A stretch of 64,000 nucleotides of DNA from assembly GCF_029869925.1 (NCBI RefSeq), contig NZ_CP118605.1:3314001-3378000 (forward strand), given 5' to 3'. This DNA is from Microbulbifer bruguierae (GTDB taxonomy: Bacteria > Pseudomonadota > Gammaproteobacteria > Pseudomonadales > Cellvibrionaceae). Under the pieces are notes generated by a model. It was not told the DNA's origin. It searched no databases and worked only from the letters and a program-made list of their open reading frames with translations. The translations under genes were made by a program, and so were the position numbers. Positions 55,554 to 63,287 of this stretch are shown piece by piece (the first letter of the stretch is position 1; each line of letters begins with the position of its first letter).

Positions 55554-56664
55554 GCAGTGCGACTCTCACAGGAGCGGAAAAGGTCACCTTCGGTGGCCTT
55601 TTCTGTTTCTGGCACTTGTGAATGTGCCGCAGCAGTCAGTCGCACTTGAAGCCTATAAAAACAACAACCGGGTGTACTTGGCATTTTCTTCACGCACCGT
55701 GAGTGAAGCCTTGCCGATCAAGGAATTTGCCGATGAATGGCAACAGCCACCGGGTGACGGAGACAGTACCTGGACGCGCAATCGCCTGGACCTGGGTATC
55801 TGGTATCGGGACTGGGGGGTAGCCTATACCCAGCGCTTTGATTACCAACTGCGCTACAACAACGCCACCACGGATCTTTATTACCGGGACGAAAACAATC
55901 TGCCGGCGCCGGAAGGGGCGGTTCCCGTACGGCTCGAGATCTCCCAGTTGCGCGCCCAGGGCCTCAAGTTACAGCGGCGCTGGCGTTGGGAGTCCGGTTA
56001 TTTTCTGCAGACGGATCTCTCGCTATTGAGTGCCAGCGATTTCCAGGACGGATCACTGGCGGGCGAGCTCGGAAATGAAAATGGCTTTTTCTCTGGCACC
56101 GCCGCATTGGATTACCGCTACAGCGAGGATCTGTTGCTGGCGCACCAGTTTGAACAACCGGAAGGTGACGGGCTGGCGCTGGATGTAAGCGTTGGTTATA
56201 GCGGCGCGCGGCGTTCGCTCATGCTGGAAGTGCAGGACCTGTACAGTGCCATCCGCTGGGAACAGGCACCGCATACCTATGGTGCCTTCGATACCATAGA
56301 CCGGGACGTGGCGGGGGAAGTGCAGCTGAATCCGCTGTTTTCCGGCAAACGCCTGCTGGAAGACTTTCAGCAGGAGATGCCGAGGTACGGCCTGGTAAGC
56401 TACACCGAGCATATTGCTGGTGGCGCTGATGTAAAGGTGGATGTCGAGTATTTCAGTGGTGATCTGCGCTACCGTCCGGGGATGCGCTGGGGTGACGTGC
56501 CGGGAAATCCCTACCTGGGCTATGAAGTGGAAGATGGTCAGTGGCTGCTGCAGTTGAAAGACGACCGCGGTTTCTGGCATTTGCAGCTGGGGTCTGACAA
56601 CCGGGATTGGGAGAAGGCGCGCAGCCTGACACTGGCGTTCGGTTTCAGTGCGCCGATTATCTGA
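55531..56664 (+). CDS. putative outer-membrane beta-barrel protein
   Basis: 377 residues overlapping the lipoprotein gene by 23 bp. The N-terminus has an unusually long polar stretch before a signal-like segment (LRWPFLFLALVNVPQQSVALEAYKNN). The mature part alternates short amphipathic strands and turns (LGIWYRDWGVAYTQRFDYQLRY, LALDVSVGYSGARRSLMLEV) and ends in a strand LTLAFGFSAPII, a barrel-like pattern without a recognised family. An intrinsic-terminator-like hairpin lies within its first codons. Probably works with the lipoprotein. Confidence 0.7.
   Translation: MDLKHCSKQCDSHRSGKGHLRWPFLFLALVNVPQQSVALEAYKNNNRVYLAFSSRTVSEALPIKEFADEWQQPPGDGDSTWTRNRLDLGIWYRDWGVAYTQRFDYQLRYNNATTDLYYRDENNLPAPEGAVPVRLEISQLRAQGLKLQRRWRWESGYFLQTDLSLLSASDFQDGSLAGELGNENGFFSGTAALDYRYSEDLLLAHQFEQPEGDGLALDVSVGYSGARRSLMLEVQDLYSAIRWEQAPHTYGAFDTIDRDVAGEVQLNPLFSGKRLLEDFQQEMPRYGLVSYTEHIAGGADVKVDVEYFSGDLRYRPGMRWGDVPGNPYLGYEVEDGQWLLQLKDDRGFWHLQLGSDNRDWEKARSLTLAFGFSAPII
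55579..55606 (+). terminator. terminator-like hairpin inside the start of the barrel gene
   Basis: AAAAGGTCACC, loop TTC, GGTGGCCTTTT: a six-to-seven-bp stem followed by four T. It comes 26 bases after the lipoprotein stop and inside the first 25 codons of the next gene. Confidence 0.6.
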
Positions 56665-56777
56665 GATGCTGATTATCAAAAGCACTGTTGGTTTTTGGCA
56701 GGCTGTGAAAATGGTTTCAACAGCCTGCTGAAAACGTGCTGTCAGCGGCTCACTTGGCGAGACTCACTTGGAGAGCC

Positions 56778-57161
56778 TCACTTAGAGAGTCGCGCGGTAA
56801 CCTGAATTTCGATTTTCATCGCGTCGTCGAGCAGGCGCGCTTCAAATACGGTGGCCGCCGGGCGCACCTCGCCCAGCCATTTTTGCAATACTGGCCAGCA
56901 GGGCTCGAAGTCATCGCGGTTGGGGAGAATATAGGTCATGCGGACAATCTCGGCGATGGATGATCCGGCTTCTTTCAGCGCATTTTCAATATTCACAAAA
57001 CACTGATCGGCCTGTTCGGCCACATTCTCGCTGATGCTGTTGCTGGCGTAATTGAAGCCGGTGGTGCCGGATACAAACACGTAGTCGCCGTCTACCACTG
57101 CGCGGGAATAGCCAATCTTGCTTTCGAATTCCGAACCGCTGGAAATCAGTTTTCTGGTCAC
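56778..57161 (-). CDS. RidA family protein
   Basis: 127 residues from the GTG at 57161, chosen because AAGGAGG lies directly upstream; the frame is open further, but without homology. Family pattern: YSRAVVDGDYVFVSGTTGFN, AEQADQCFVNIENALKEAGSS, and the conserved Arg in EVRPAATVFEARLL that binds the substrate carboxylate in RidA. RidA proper deaminates reactive enamines from PLP enzymes; this is a diverged subgroup (ILPNRDDFEPCWPVLQKWLG), so the substrate is not assured. Confidence 0.88.
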   Translation of the reverse strand: MTRKLISSGSEFESKIGYSRAVVDGDYVFVSGTTGFNYASNSISENVAEQADQCFVNIENALKEAGSSIAEIVRMTYILPNRDDFEPCWPVLQKWLGEVRPAATVFEARLLDDAMKIEIQVTARLSK

Positions 57162-57289
57162 GGAGGTCCTCCTTGAGATTAAGACCCGAAAGTGGGTCGG
57201 GGCGGGGATGATGCCACAGGAAACGGGAACTCTCCTAGTTCCATTCTCGAAGCCTCGCAGTCTCTCTATTTCTATATCTCTTCCGAGTC

Positions 57290-58177
57290 TCAGGATCCCT
57301 GACCTTGCGCTCCCCTGTCGTTTGCATCCTGGCTCAGCGCCTGCCGGCTTAACAATTCGTAAACATTGCGCAGGTTCTTTTTCGCCGCTGTGTTGTTCGC
57401 TTCCAGATTCAGCGCTTGTGTATAACTCATCTCTGCCAGTTCCAGATCGCCGTTCAGGCGGTAGATATAACCGAGGGTATTCCACAGCAGGCTCAATTTC
57501 GGTTCGATAGATAGCGCTTCCTGGGTTAGTGTCAGGGCTTTCTCAAGACTTTGTACCTGGGAAAGTTCCAGTGCGCGGTTGTTGAGATAAAGGGCTTGTA
57601 CCCGGGTATCGCTGAGTTGCTTGTGGGCGTAGCGGGTCGGCGGCTCGAAATTCAATTCGATAATTTGTTTGTACCATCCGTAGGTCACCTCCGCATTGAT
57701 GTGCAGGACGTTTTTCACCAGAGTGCCGCCGTTGCCTCCGGACACCCGGCTGCGCCCGAGAGGTGCCTCCACCAGATTAAAGTGCGCCTGGAGTCCCACC
57801 TCGCGTGCAAGTGCCACGATCAGCGCAGAAAACGAAATGCAGTTTCCCTGACGTAGTGCAAAGGCTTCGGCGGCGGTGGTGGTGGTGTGCAGGTCGTAAT
57901 CCAGCAGGAAGCCGTCCTGCCGCAGGGCGCGCAGGATAAGATGAAAACGCCGGTTGGGGCTGAGCGCTGGTTCAATGGTGTCCACAAAGGCGCGCATTTC
58001 CGGACTGACGGCCAGCAGTGCCGGAGCGTGTCGCGCCGTTGTCGTGTTTGTCCCGGCTTCTGCGTTTGACGTTAACAGCGCGGCCGTATCGACTTCCACC
58101 AGTGAACGGCCAGTGCCACCCGGGATACCGGTGCAGCCAAACTGAAAAAGTGTGATTAAAAGTGCTATCCATCGCAT
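57290..58177 (-). CDS. transglutaminase-like TPR lipoprotein
   Basis: 295 residues from ATG 58177, preceded by AGGAGGAA. The signal segment ends in FQFGC, an imperfect lipobox. Residues about 75-190 have the transglutaminase-like core with the nucleophile in GNCISFSALIVALAREVGL; the later His is probably in NVLHINAEV. The C-terminal third has two tetratricopeptide repeats (ALTLTQEALSIEPKLSLLWNTLG, AEMSYTQALNLEANN). Such proteins are probable periplasmic peptidases or peptide cross-link enzymes; the substrate is unknown. Confidence 0.82.
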   Translation of the reverse strand: MRWIALLITLFQFGCTGIPGGTGRSLVEVDTAALLTSNAEAGTNTTTARHAPALLAVSPEMRAFVDTIEPALSPNRRFHLILRALRQDGFLLDYDLHTTTTAAEAFALRQGNCISFSALIVALAREVGLQAHFNLVEAPLGRSRVSGGNGGTLVKNVLHINAEVTYGWYKQIIELNFEPPTRYAHKQLSDTRVQALYLNNRALELSQVQSLEKALTLTQEALSIEPKLSLLWNTLGYIYRLNGDLELAEMSYTQALNLEANNTAAKKNLRNVYELLSRQALSQDANDRGAQGQGS

Positions 58178-58398
58178 TGAAAATTCCTCCTGTTGATAGC
58201 GATATGGATGCACGAAAATATTTCTATGGATGTGCGTAATCGGTGAAAGCACTGAATCCATCGGCGGAAGGAGCGGGCCGATGCGGAGGGCCGCCAGTCA
58301 GAGTGAGGTGTCGCGGCGAAGCGATTTTGGGGGCCGGTGACCGGTTCGCTTTTGGGAGTTGCAAAGTGGCGGGCGGCGAGTAAATCAGTGCCATTATT

Positions 58399-58427
58399 CA
58401 AAAAACGCCCGCCGCAAGGGCGGGCGT
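58399..58427 (-). terminator. intrinsic terminator of the HxlR gene
   Basis: ACGCCCGCC (58405-58413) and GGCGGGCGT (58419-58427) with a six-base A-run (58399-58405) that reads as T on the minus strand. Confidence 0.88.
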
Positions 58428-58462
58428 CAATGAGTATCAATGAATCTTTGGGTGCCGGGGTG

Positions 58463-59164
58463 TCACTGGGTGATGGCGGTATGCGGACGCAGTGCGGAAG
58501 GGGTGGTCGCCAGTGAACTGAGCAGGAACCAGCGCGGCAACGTCTCCACCAGCTGGCGATCGCCAACAATCTTGAAGTTGCGGTTATTCCGCGCATCCTC
58601 CAGCGGCAGCGCGCCACCCCACACTTCGATCAGCGTGCGTGCAGAACCACTGAAGTAGACGTTGACGTCCCGACCCGGATCTGCGTGGCACAGGTCGCGC
58701 TCTGCACCATTTGCCATCAGCCACCAGTTTGGGTAGGCCGGAACATCGTTGAATTGGAATTTAAGCACCGCCCTGCCACCAGGGAAGTAACTGTCATCGA
58801 GGCGCCGCTGGATATCCCACAGCAGCAATTCCGGATCCAGCTCGTCATCGGTGATCTGCGAGCGGTACCAGTGGAGTCCCCAGTGACCCAGCATGACCAC
58901 CAATGGTCCCACAGCGCGACCGGATTCGGTCAGGAAATATTCGTACCCCTTGCCGCCAGCAATTCTTTGACGGTATAGCAGCTCGGCCTGTTCCAGTTCC
59001 CGCAGGCGTTTGGAGAGCAAGGTGGGTGATATTCGTGACAGTCCGCGCTGGAGTTCACTGTATTTGCTGGTGCCGTGCAAAAGTTCGCGTAGGATCAGCA
59101 GTGTCCATCGCTCGCAGAGGAGTTCCGCAGCCTTGGCAACGGGGCAAAACAGGCCGTACTTCAT
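58463..59164 (-). CDS. HxlR family transcriptional regulator with extra C-terminal domain
   Basis: 233 residues. The winged helix of residues 1-100 is HxlR type: CPVAKAAELLCERWTLLILREL, SRISPTLLSKRLRELEQAEL, KGYEYFLTESGRAVGPLV. Most HxlR proteins are about 110-150 residues; here about 120 more form an SCP2-like beta domain (AVLKFQFNDVPAYPNWWLM...DVNVYFSGSARTLIEVW) that may bind a lipid-like ligand. Divergent from the methyltransferase gene, with a perfect palindromic operator in between. Confidence 0.87.
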   Translation of the reverse strand: MKYGLFCPVAKAAELLCERWTLLILRELLHGTSKYSELQRGLSRISPTLLSKRLRELEQAELLYRQRIAGGKGYEYFLTESGRAVGPLVVMLGHWGLHWYRSQITDDELDPELLLWDIQRRLDDSYFPGGRAVLKFQFNDVPAYPNWWLMANGAERDLCHADPGRDVNVYFSGSARTLIEVWGGALPLEDARNNRNFKIVGDRQLVETLPRWFLLSSLATTPSALRPHTAITQ

Positions 59165-59210
59165 ATTGGTTCCTCAATAAGGAATTTATCGGTGATACGG
59201 CAGCTACATA

Positions 59211-59233
59211 ATCTGTAGTGGAATACTACAGAT
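59211..59233. promoter_or_regulatory. perfect palindromic operator between HxlR and methyltransferase genes
   Basis: ATCTGTAGT-N5-ACTACAGAT, 9-bp perfect arms, lying in the divergent region 46 bp from the HxlR start. It is the probable binding site of that regulator, controlling itself and the divergent gene. Confidence 0.75.
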
Positions 59234-59322
59234 CCTGCACTAGGTGGCCAAACTTTGTTTTGCCAGAATACGCGCCGTTCGCAATTGGCAATTCAACAAC
59301 CGAAAAAATCAGGGAGAAAAAC

Positions 59323-60126
59323 ATGTCAATGGAATTGAGTGAGAACCGGCAAACAACAGCAAGCGGGCATGACCCTCTAGCGACCCGATTACTGGTTATG
59401 ACCTATAGCGTGGTTTCCTATGCCATTGGTACTTCGGCGCTTTTGGCACTGATCCTGTGGATGGGCGGTGTATTGCCCGCCGGGCTGCCGGTCATTGCGC
59501 AGGGGCCGGCGTTCGACAGCCCATTGGCAGCATTACTGTGGAATGCCCTGTGGGTAGTGGGTTTTGGCTACAAGCATACGTCAATGGCACGGCCGCGATT
59601 CAAAAACTGGTACAGCCGCCACTTTCCGGCGGCGACGGTGCGCAGTAGCTATGTTCTGGCGACCGGCGTTTACTTGCTTCCCATGCTGTATTTCTGGTCG
59701 CCGATGCCCGCGGTAGTGTGGGCGAGCGAAGGCGCATTGTCCGGATTGCTGCTGGCCGTGTTCGCGCTCGGCTGGGGCATTCTGTTTGCTGCGACCTTCA
59801 CTATCGACCACTTCGAGCTGTTTGGCTTGCGCCAGGCTTGGCAGTTCCTGCGGCAGCAGCCGCTCACGGCGCCGAAATTTGTGCAGCGTGGTCTCTATCG
59901 CTATATCCGCCACCCGATCATGACCGGGATGCTGATCGGTATCTGGAGTCTGCCGGTGATGACCGTGGAAAAACTGGTGATGGCGTTCGCACTGACCGCT
60001 TACGTATTTATCGGGTTGATTTTCGAGGAGCGCGCCCTGCGTCGTACCCTGGGCGAGCAGTACGGCGAATACTGTCAGCAGGTGGGCCGGTTGCTGCCAA
60101 AGTTCGGGCGCAAGGTCGCCGGATAA
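59323..60126 (+). CDS. integral membrane methyltransferase-family protein (ICMT-like)
   Basis: 267 residues from ATG 59323, AGGGAGAAA upstream. Five to six membrane segments. The end has RGLYRYIRHPIMTGMLIGIW and the EERALRRTLGEQYGEYCQQV element, the SAM-binding RHP and EE motifs of isoprenylcysteine carboxyl methyltransferase-like and NnrU-like proteins. The methyl acceptor is unknown, perhaps a lipid or a small thiol. Probably controlled by the divergent HxlR regulator. Confidence 0.83.
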   Translation: MSMELSENRQTTASGHDPLATRLLVMTYSVVSYAIGTSALLALILWMGGVLPAGLPVIAQGPAFDSPLAALLWNALWVVGFGYKHTSMARPRFKNWYSRHFPAATVRSSYVLATGVYLLPMLYFWSPMPAVVWASEGALSGLLLAVFALGWGILFAATFTIDHFELFGLRQAWQFLRQQPLTAPKFVQRGLYRYIRHPIMTGMLIGIWSLPVMTVEKLVMAFALTAYVFIGLIFEERALRRTLGEQYGEYCQQVGRLLPKFGRKVAG

Positions 60127-60140
60127 TTGGTGTGGGGCAT

Positions 60141-60170
60141 AAAAAAACCGGCGCAAGCGCCGGTTTTTTT
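60141..60170. terminator. bidirectional intrinsic terminator
   Basis: ACCGGCG, loop CAAG, CGCCGGT flanked by seven A on the left and seven T on the right. It serves both the methyltransferase gene and the convergent mmsA-type gene. Confidence 0.92.
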
Positions 60171-60176
60171 ATTTGA

Positions 60177-61670
60177 TCAGTGGCTCGGGAAGGAGAACTG
60201 TGCACCTTCACGCACACCGCTGGACGGCCAGCGCTGGGTGATGGTTTTGCGGTTGGTGTAGAAGCGCACACCGTCCGGGCCGTAGGTGCCGAGGCTGCCG
60301 AACAGGGAGCGCTTCCAGCCGCCGAAGCTGTGGTAGGCCACCGGCACCGGCAGTGGTACGTTGATGCCGACCATGCCTACTAGGATGTTGTCGCTGAAGT
60401 AACGCGCCGCTTCGCCGTCGCGGGTGAAGATGCAGGTGCCGTTGCCGTACTCGTGCTCATTGATCATCTGCATTGCCTGCTCCATGGATTCCGCGCGCAC
60501 TACCAGCAGTACCGGGCCGAAGATTTCCTCTTCATAGCAGGTCATTCCCGGCTGTACCTTGTCGATCAGGGTGCCGCCGACGTAAAAGCCGTTCTCGAAT
60601 CCGGCCACGTCGGGATTGCGGCCGTCCACCACAATGGTTGCGCCCTGTTGTTCGGCACTGCTGATATAGCCGTTTACTTTTTGTTTGTGGGCCTCAGTAA
60701 TCACCGGTCCGAAATCATTGCTGCTGTCGGTGTAGGCACCTACTTTCAAACTTTGCATGGCGCCGGACATTTTTTCGATAAAGGTGTCAGCAGCCTCGTC
60801 GCCCACGCATACGGCAACCGACAGCGCCATGCAGCGTTCGCCGGAGGAGCCGAAGGCGGCACCGGTGAGGGCGGCTACGGCGTTGTCCATGTCCGCATCG
60901 GGCATGATGATTGCGTGGTTTTTGGCGCCGCCCAGCGCCTGGCAGCGCTTGCCGTGGGCAGTGGCGGTGGCATAGACGTATTCGGCGATCGGGGTGGAGC
61001 CGACAAAACTGACCGCCTTCACATCCGGGGCGGTCAGCAGGGTATCCACAGCGACTTTATCGCCGTTCACCACATTCAGTACACCGTCCGGCAGGCCGGC
61101 TTCCTGCATCAGCTGTGCCAGTAACAGGGCGCAGGAAGGATCGCGCTCGGAAGGTTTCAGTACGAAGGTATTACCGCACACGATGGCCAGCGGGAACATC
61201 CACAGCGGTACCATCGCCGGGAAGTTGAACGGGGTGATGCCGGCCACCACGCCCAGTGGCTGCATCTCGCTCCAGGAATCGATATTCGGACCTACGTTGC
61301 GGCTGTGTTCCCCCTTCAGCATCTGCGGGGCGCTGCAGGCGAATTCCACATTCTCGATGCCGCGGGTTAACTCGCCCATGGCGTCGTGAGGAATCTTGCC
61401 GTGTTCCTCGCCGATCAGTGCACAGATCTTGTCGGCGTTCTCTTCCAGTAGATGCTTGAATTTGAACATCACCTTGGCGCGCTTGGCTGGTGGCGTATTG
61501 CGCCATTCCGGGTAGGCAACCTGGGCCGCGGCGATGGCTTCTTCCACGGTATTTTTTGCGGCAATGGCAACCTGCTTGCTGATTTCACCGGTGGCCGGGT
61601 TGAATACGTCCTGGGTGCGCTCGGCGGTTTCGATAACCTGGCCGTTAATAAAATGCCCGACAGTGTTCAT
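60177..61670 (-). CDS. mmsA: CoA-acylating (methyl)malonate-semialdehyde dehydrogenase
   Basis: Oxidises malonate semialdehyde to acetyl-CoA (or methylmalonate semialdehyde to propionyl-CoA) with NAD and CoA. 497 residues. PFNFPAMVPLWMFPLA is the family version of the NAD site, GSSGERCMALS carries the catalytic Cys, and GKRCQALGGAKNH replaces the usual Glu of other aldehyde dehydrogenases, the mark of this CoA-dependent group. It lies 51 bp after the bauA-type transaminase, so together they turn beta-alanine into acetyl-CoA. Confidence 0.94.
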   Translation of the reverse strand: MNTVGHFINGQVIETAERTQDVFNPATGEISKQVAIAAKNTVEEAIAAAQVAYPEWRNTPPAKRAKVMFKFKHLLEENADKICALIGEEHGKIPHDAMGELTRGIENVEFACSAPQMLKGEHSRNVGPNIDSWSEMQPLGVVAGITPFNFPAMVPLWMFPLAIVCGNTFVLKPSERDPSCALLLAQLMQEAGLPDGVLNVVNGDKVAVDTLLTAPDVKAVSFVGSTPIAEYVYATATAHGKRCQALGGAKNHAIIMPDADMDNAVAALTGAAFGSSGERCMALSVAVCVGDEAADTFIEKMSGAMQSLKVGAYTDSSNDFGPVITEAHKQKVNGYISSAEQQGATIVVDGRNPDVAGFENGFYVGGTLIDKVQPGMTCYEEEIFGPVLLVVRAESMEQAMQMINEHEYGNGTCIFTRDGEAARYFSDNILVGMVGINVPLPVPVAYHSFGGWKRSLFGSLGTYGPDGVRFYTNRKTITQRWPSSGVREGAQFSFPSH

Positions 61671-61721
61671 GGTTTTCCTCTACTTAATTCGGTAACTATT
61701 TTTCTGGTTTCACTGACACAA

Positions 61722-63059
61722 TCAGCCTGCAGCGACTTCTCCTATGGAGTCGCCCAGTGCGCTCACCAGCGTGTCCACCTCTTCCGGCTGCGCAACAAAT
61801 GGCAGCCCCAGCTGGACAGTGTCGCCGCCGTAGCGCACGTAGAAACCTTTTTCCCACATCTTCATTGCAATCTGGTACGGGCGCAGCAGCGGTTCTCCCG
61901 GGGCGGCCTCGATGGTGAGGCCTGCGGCCACTCCGCAGTTGCGGATGTCGGAGATCAGGGGAGAACCCTTGAGTTGATGCACGCGCTCTTCCAGTACCAC
62001 CGCCAGTTCCGCGGCGCGTGCAAACAGGTTTTCGCTTTCCAGAATATCCAGCGACGCCAGCGCCGCGGCGCAGGCCACCGGGTGCGCGGAATAGGTATAG
62101 CCGTGGGGCAGTTCCAGCAGGTAATCGAGGCCACCGTGTTCCATAAAGGTGTCGTAGATTTCCTGCTTGGCGATCACTGCGCCCATGGGCACGGCACCAT
62201 TGGTGAGCTGCTTGGCCACGTTGAGAATATCCGGCGTCACACCGAAGGCCTCGGCACCGGTAGCGGCACCCATGCGGCCGAAGGCGGTGATCACCTCGTC
62301 GAAGATCAGCAGGATGTTGTGCTGATCGCAGATCTCGCGCAGACGCTGCAGGTAGCCCACCGGCGGCGGCAGTACCCCGGCGGAACCGGCCATCGGCTCG
62401 ACGATCACCGCGGCGATATTGGAAGCGTCGTGCAGCGCGATCATTTCCAGTAGCTCGTCCGCCAGATGCGCGCCTTCCTCCGGCATGCCTTTGCAGAATT
62501 TGTTCTGCGGCAGCACGGTGTGTGGCAGGTGGTCGGCATCCACCGCGGTGCCGTACAGCGCGCGGTTGGCACCGATACCGCCAACACTGATGCCGCCGAA
62601 GTTCACCCCGTGGTAACCCTTGGCGCGGCCGATCAGTTTGGTCTTGCTGGCGAAACCCTTCTTGCGCCAATAGGCGCGGGCAATCTTCAGGGATGTCTCT
62701 GCGGATTCGGAACCGGAGCCGGTGAAGAACACCCGGTTCAGGCCTTCCGGCATGAACTGGGTAATGCGCTCCGCCAGCTCAAACGCTTTGGGGTGGCCGA
62801 ACTGGAATGCCGGCGCGTAGTCCAGAGTACGCAGCTGCGCGCTGACCGCATCGGCAATCTCCACACGGTTGTGGCCCGCACCGCAGGTCCAGAGCCCGGA
62901 AAGACCATCGAAGATACGGCGGCCATCGGCGCTGGTGTAGTAGCAGCCCTCCGCCCCGGTGATGATCCGCGGATCCTTCTTGAACTGACGGTTACCCGTG
63001 TAGGGCATCCAGTAGGCATCCAGTTGTGACTGGTTCAGCCCGGCAAACTTATCGCTCAT
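61722..63059 (-). CDS. bauA: beta-alanine (omega-amino acid):pyruvate transaminase
   Basis: PLP class III transaminase of 445 residues. AYWMPYTGNRQFKKDPRII is typical of omega-amino-acid:pyruvate enzymes. PLP site: GSGSESAETSLKIARAYW, YHGVNFGGISVGGIG, the EVITAFGRMG Asp-type element (here DEVIT), and the Schiff-base lysine in VAKQLTNG. It should convert beta-alanine and pyruvate to malonate semialdehyde and alanine. Paired with the mmsA-type dehydrogenase and a divergent LysR gene, as in Pseudomonas bau-type loci. Confidence 0.92.
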   Translation of the reverse strand: MSDKFAGLNQSQLDAYWMPYTGNRQFKKDPRIITGAEGCYYTSADGRRIFDGLSGLWTCGAGHNRVEIADAVSAQLRTLDYAPAFQFGHPKAFELAERITQFMPEGLNRVFFTGSGSESAETSLKIARAYWRKKGFASKTKLIGRAKGYHGVNFGGISVGGIGANRALYGTAVDADHLPHTVLPQNKFCKGMPEEGAHLADELLEMIALHDASNIAAVIVEPMAGSAGVLPPPVGYLQRLREICDQHNILLIFDEVITAFGRMGAATGAEAFGVTPDILNVAKQLTNGAVPMGAVIAKQEIYDTFMEHGGLDYLLELPHGYTYSAHPVACAAALASLDILESENLFARAAELAVVLEERVHQLKGSPLISDIRNCGVAAGLTIEAAPGEPLLRPYQIAMKMWEKGFYVRYGGDTVQLGLPFVAQPEEVDTLVSALGDSIGEVAAG

Positions 63060-63188
63060 TCTTATTCTCCGGTCCGTATGGCGGCATTGACTATCGAGTT
63101 GCGCTAAATGTAGATGAGCTTTAATGTTTCATGAATTTCTATTTATCGATGTTTAGTTTCATGAGTGTGAAACTGATCGTGATCCTCT

Positions 63189-63261
63189 CGTAGGAGCCTG
63201 CCTGCAGGCGAACCGCCGCATAGCGGCACGCTTCCCGTTCGCCTGTAGGCAGGCTCCTACG
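63189..63261. repeat. REPIN (inverted pair of REP sequences)
   Basis: 25-nt arms at 63189-63213 and 63237-63261 match at 24 of 25 positions, each beginning CGTAGGAGCCTGCCT. Centre GCCGC/GCGGC can form a small stem. The head GTAGGAGC is shared with repeats at 5018 and 6309. It sits in the bauA-LysR divergent region, close before the LysR start. Confidence 0.85.
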
Positions 63262-63287
63262 AAAGTGGTACTTGACGAGACAATCTC

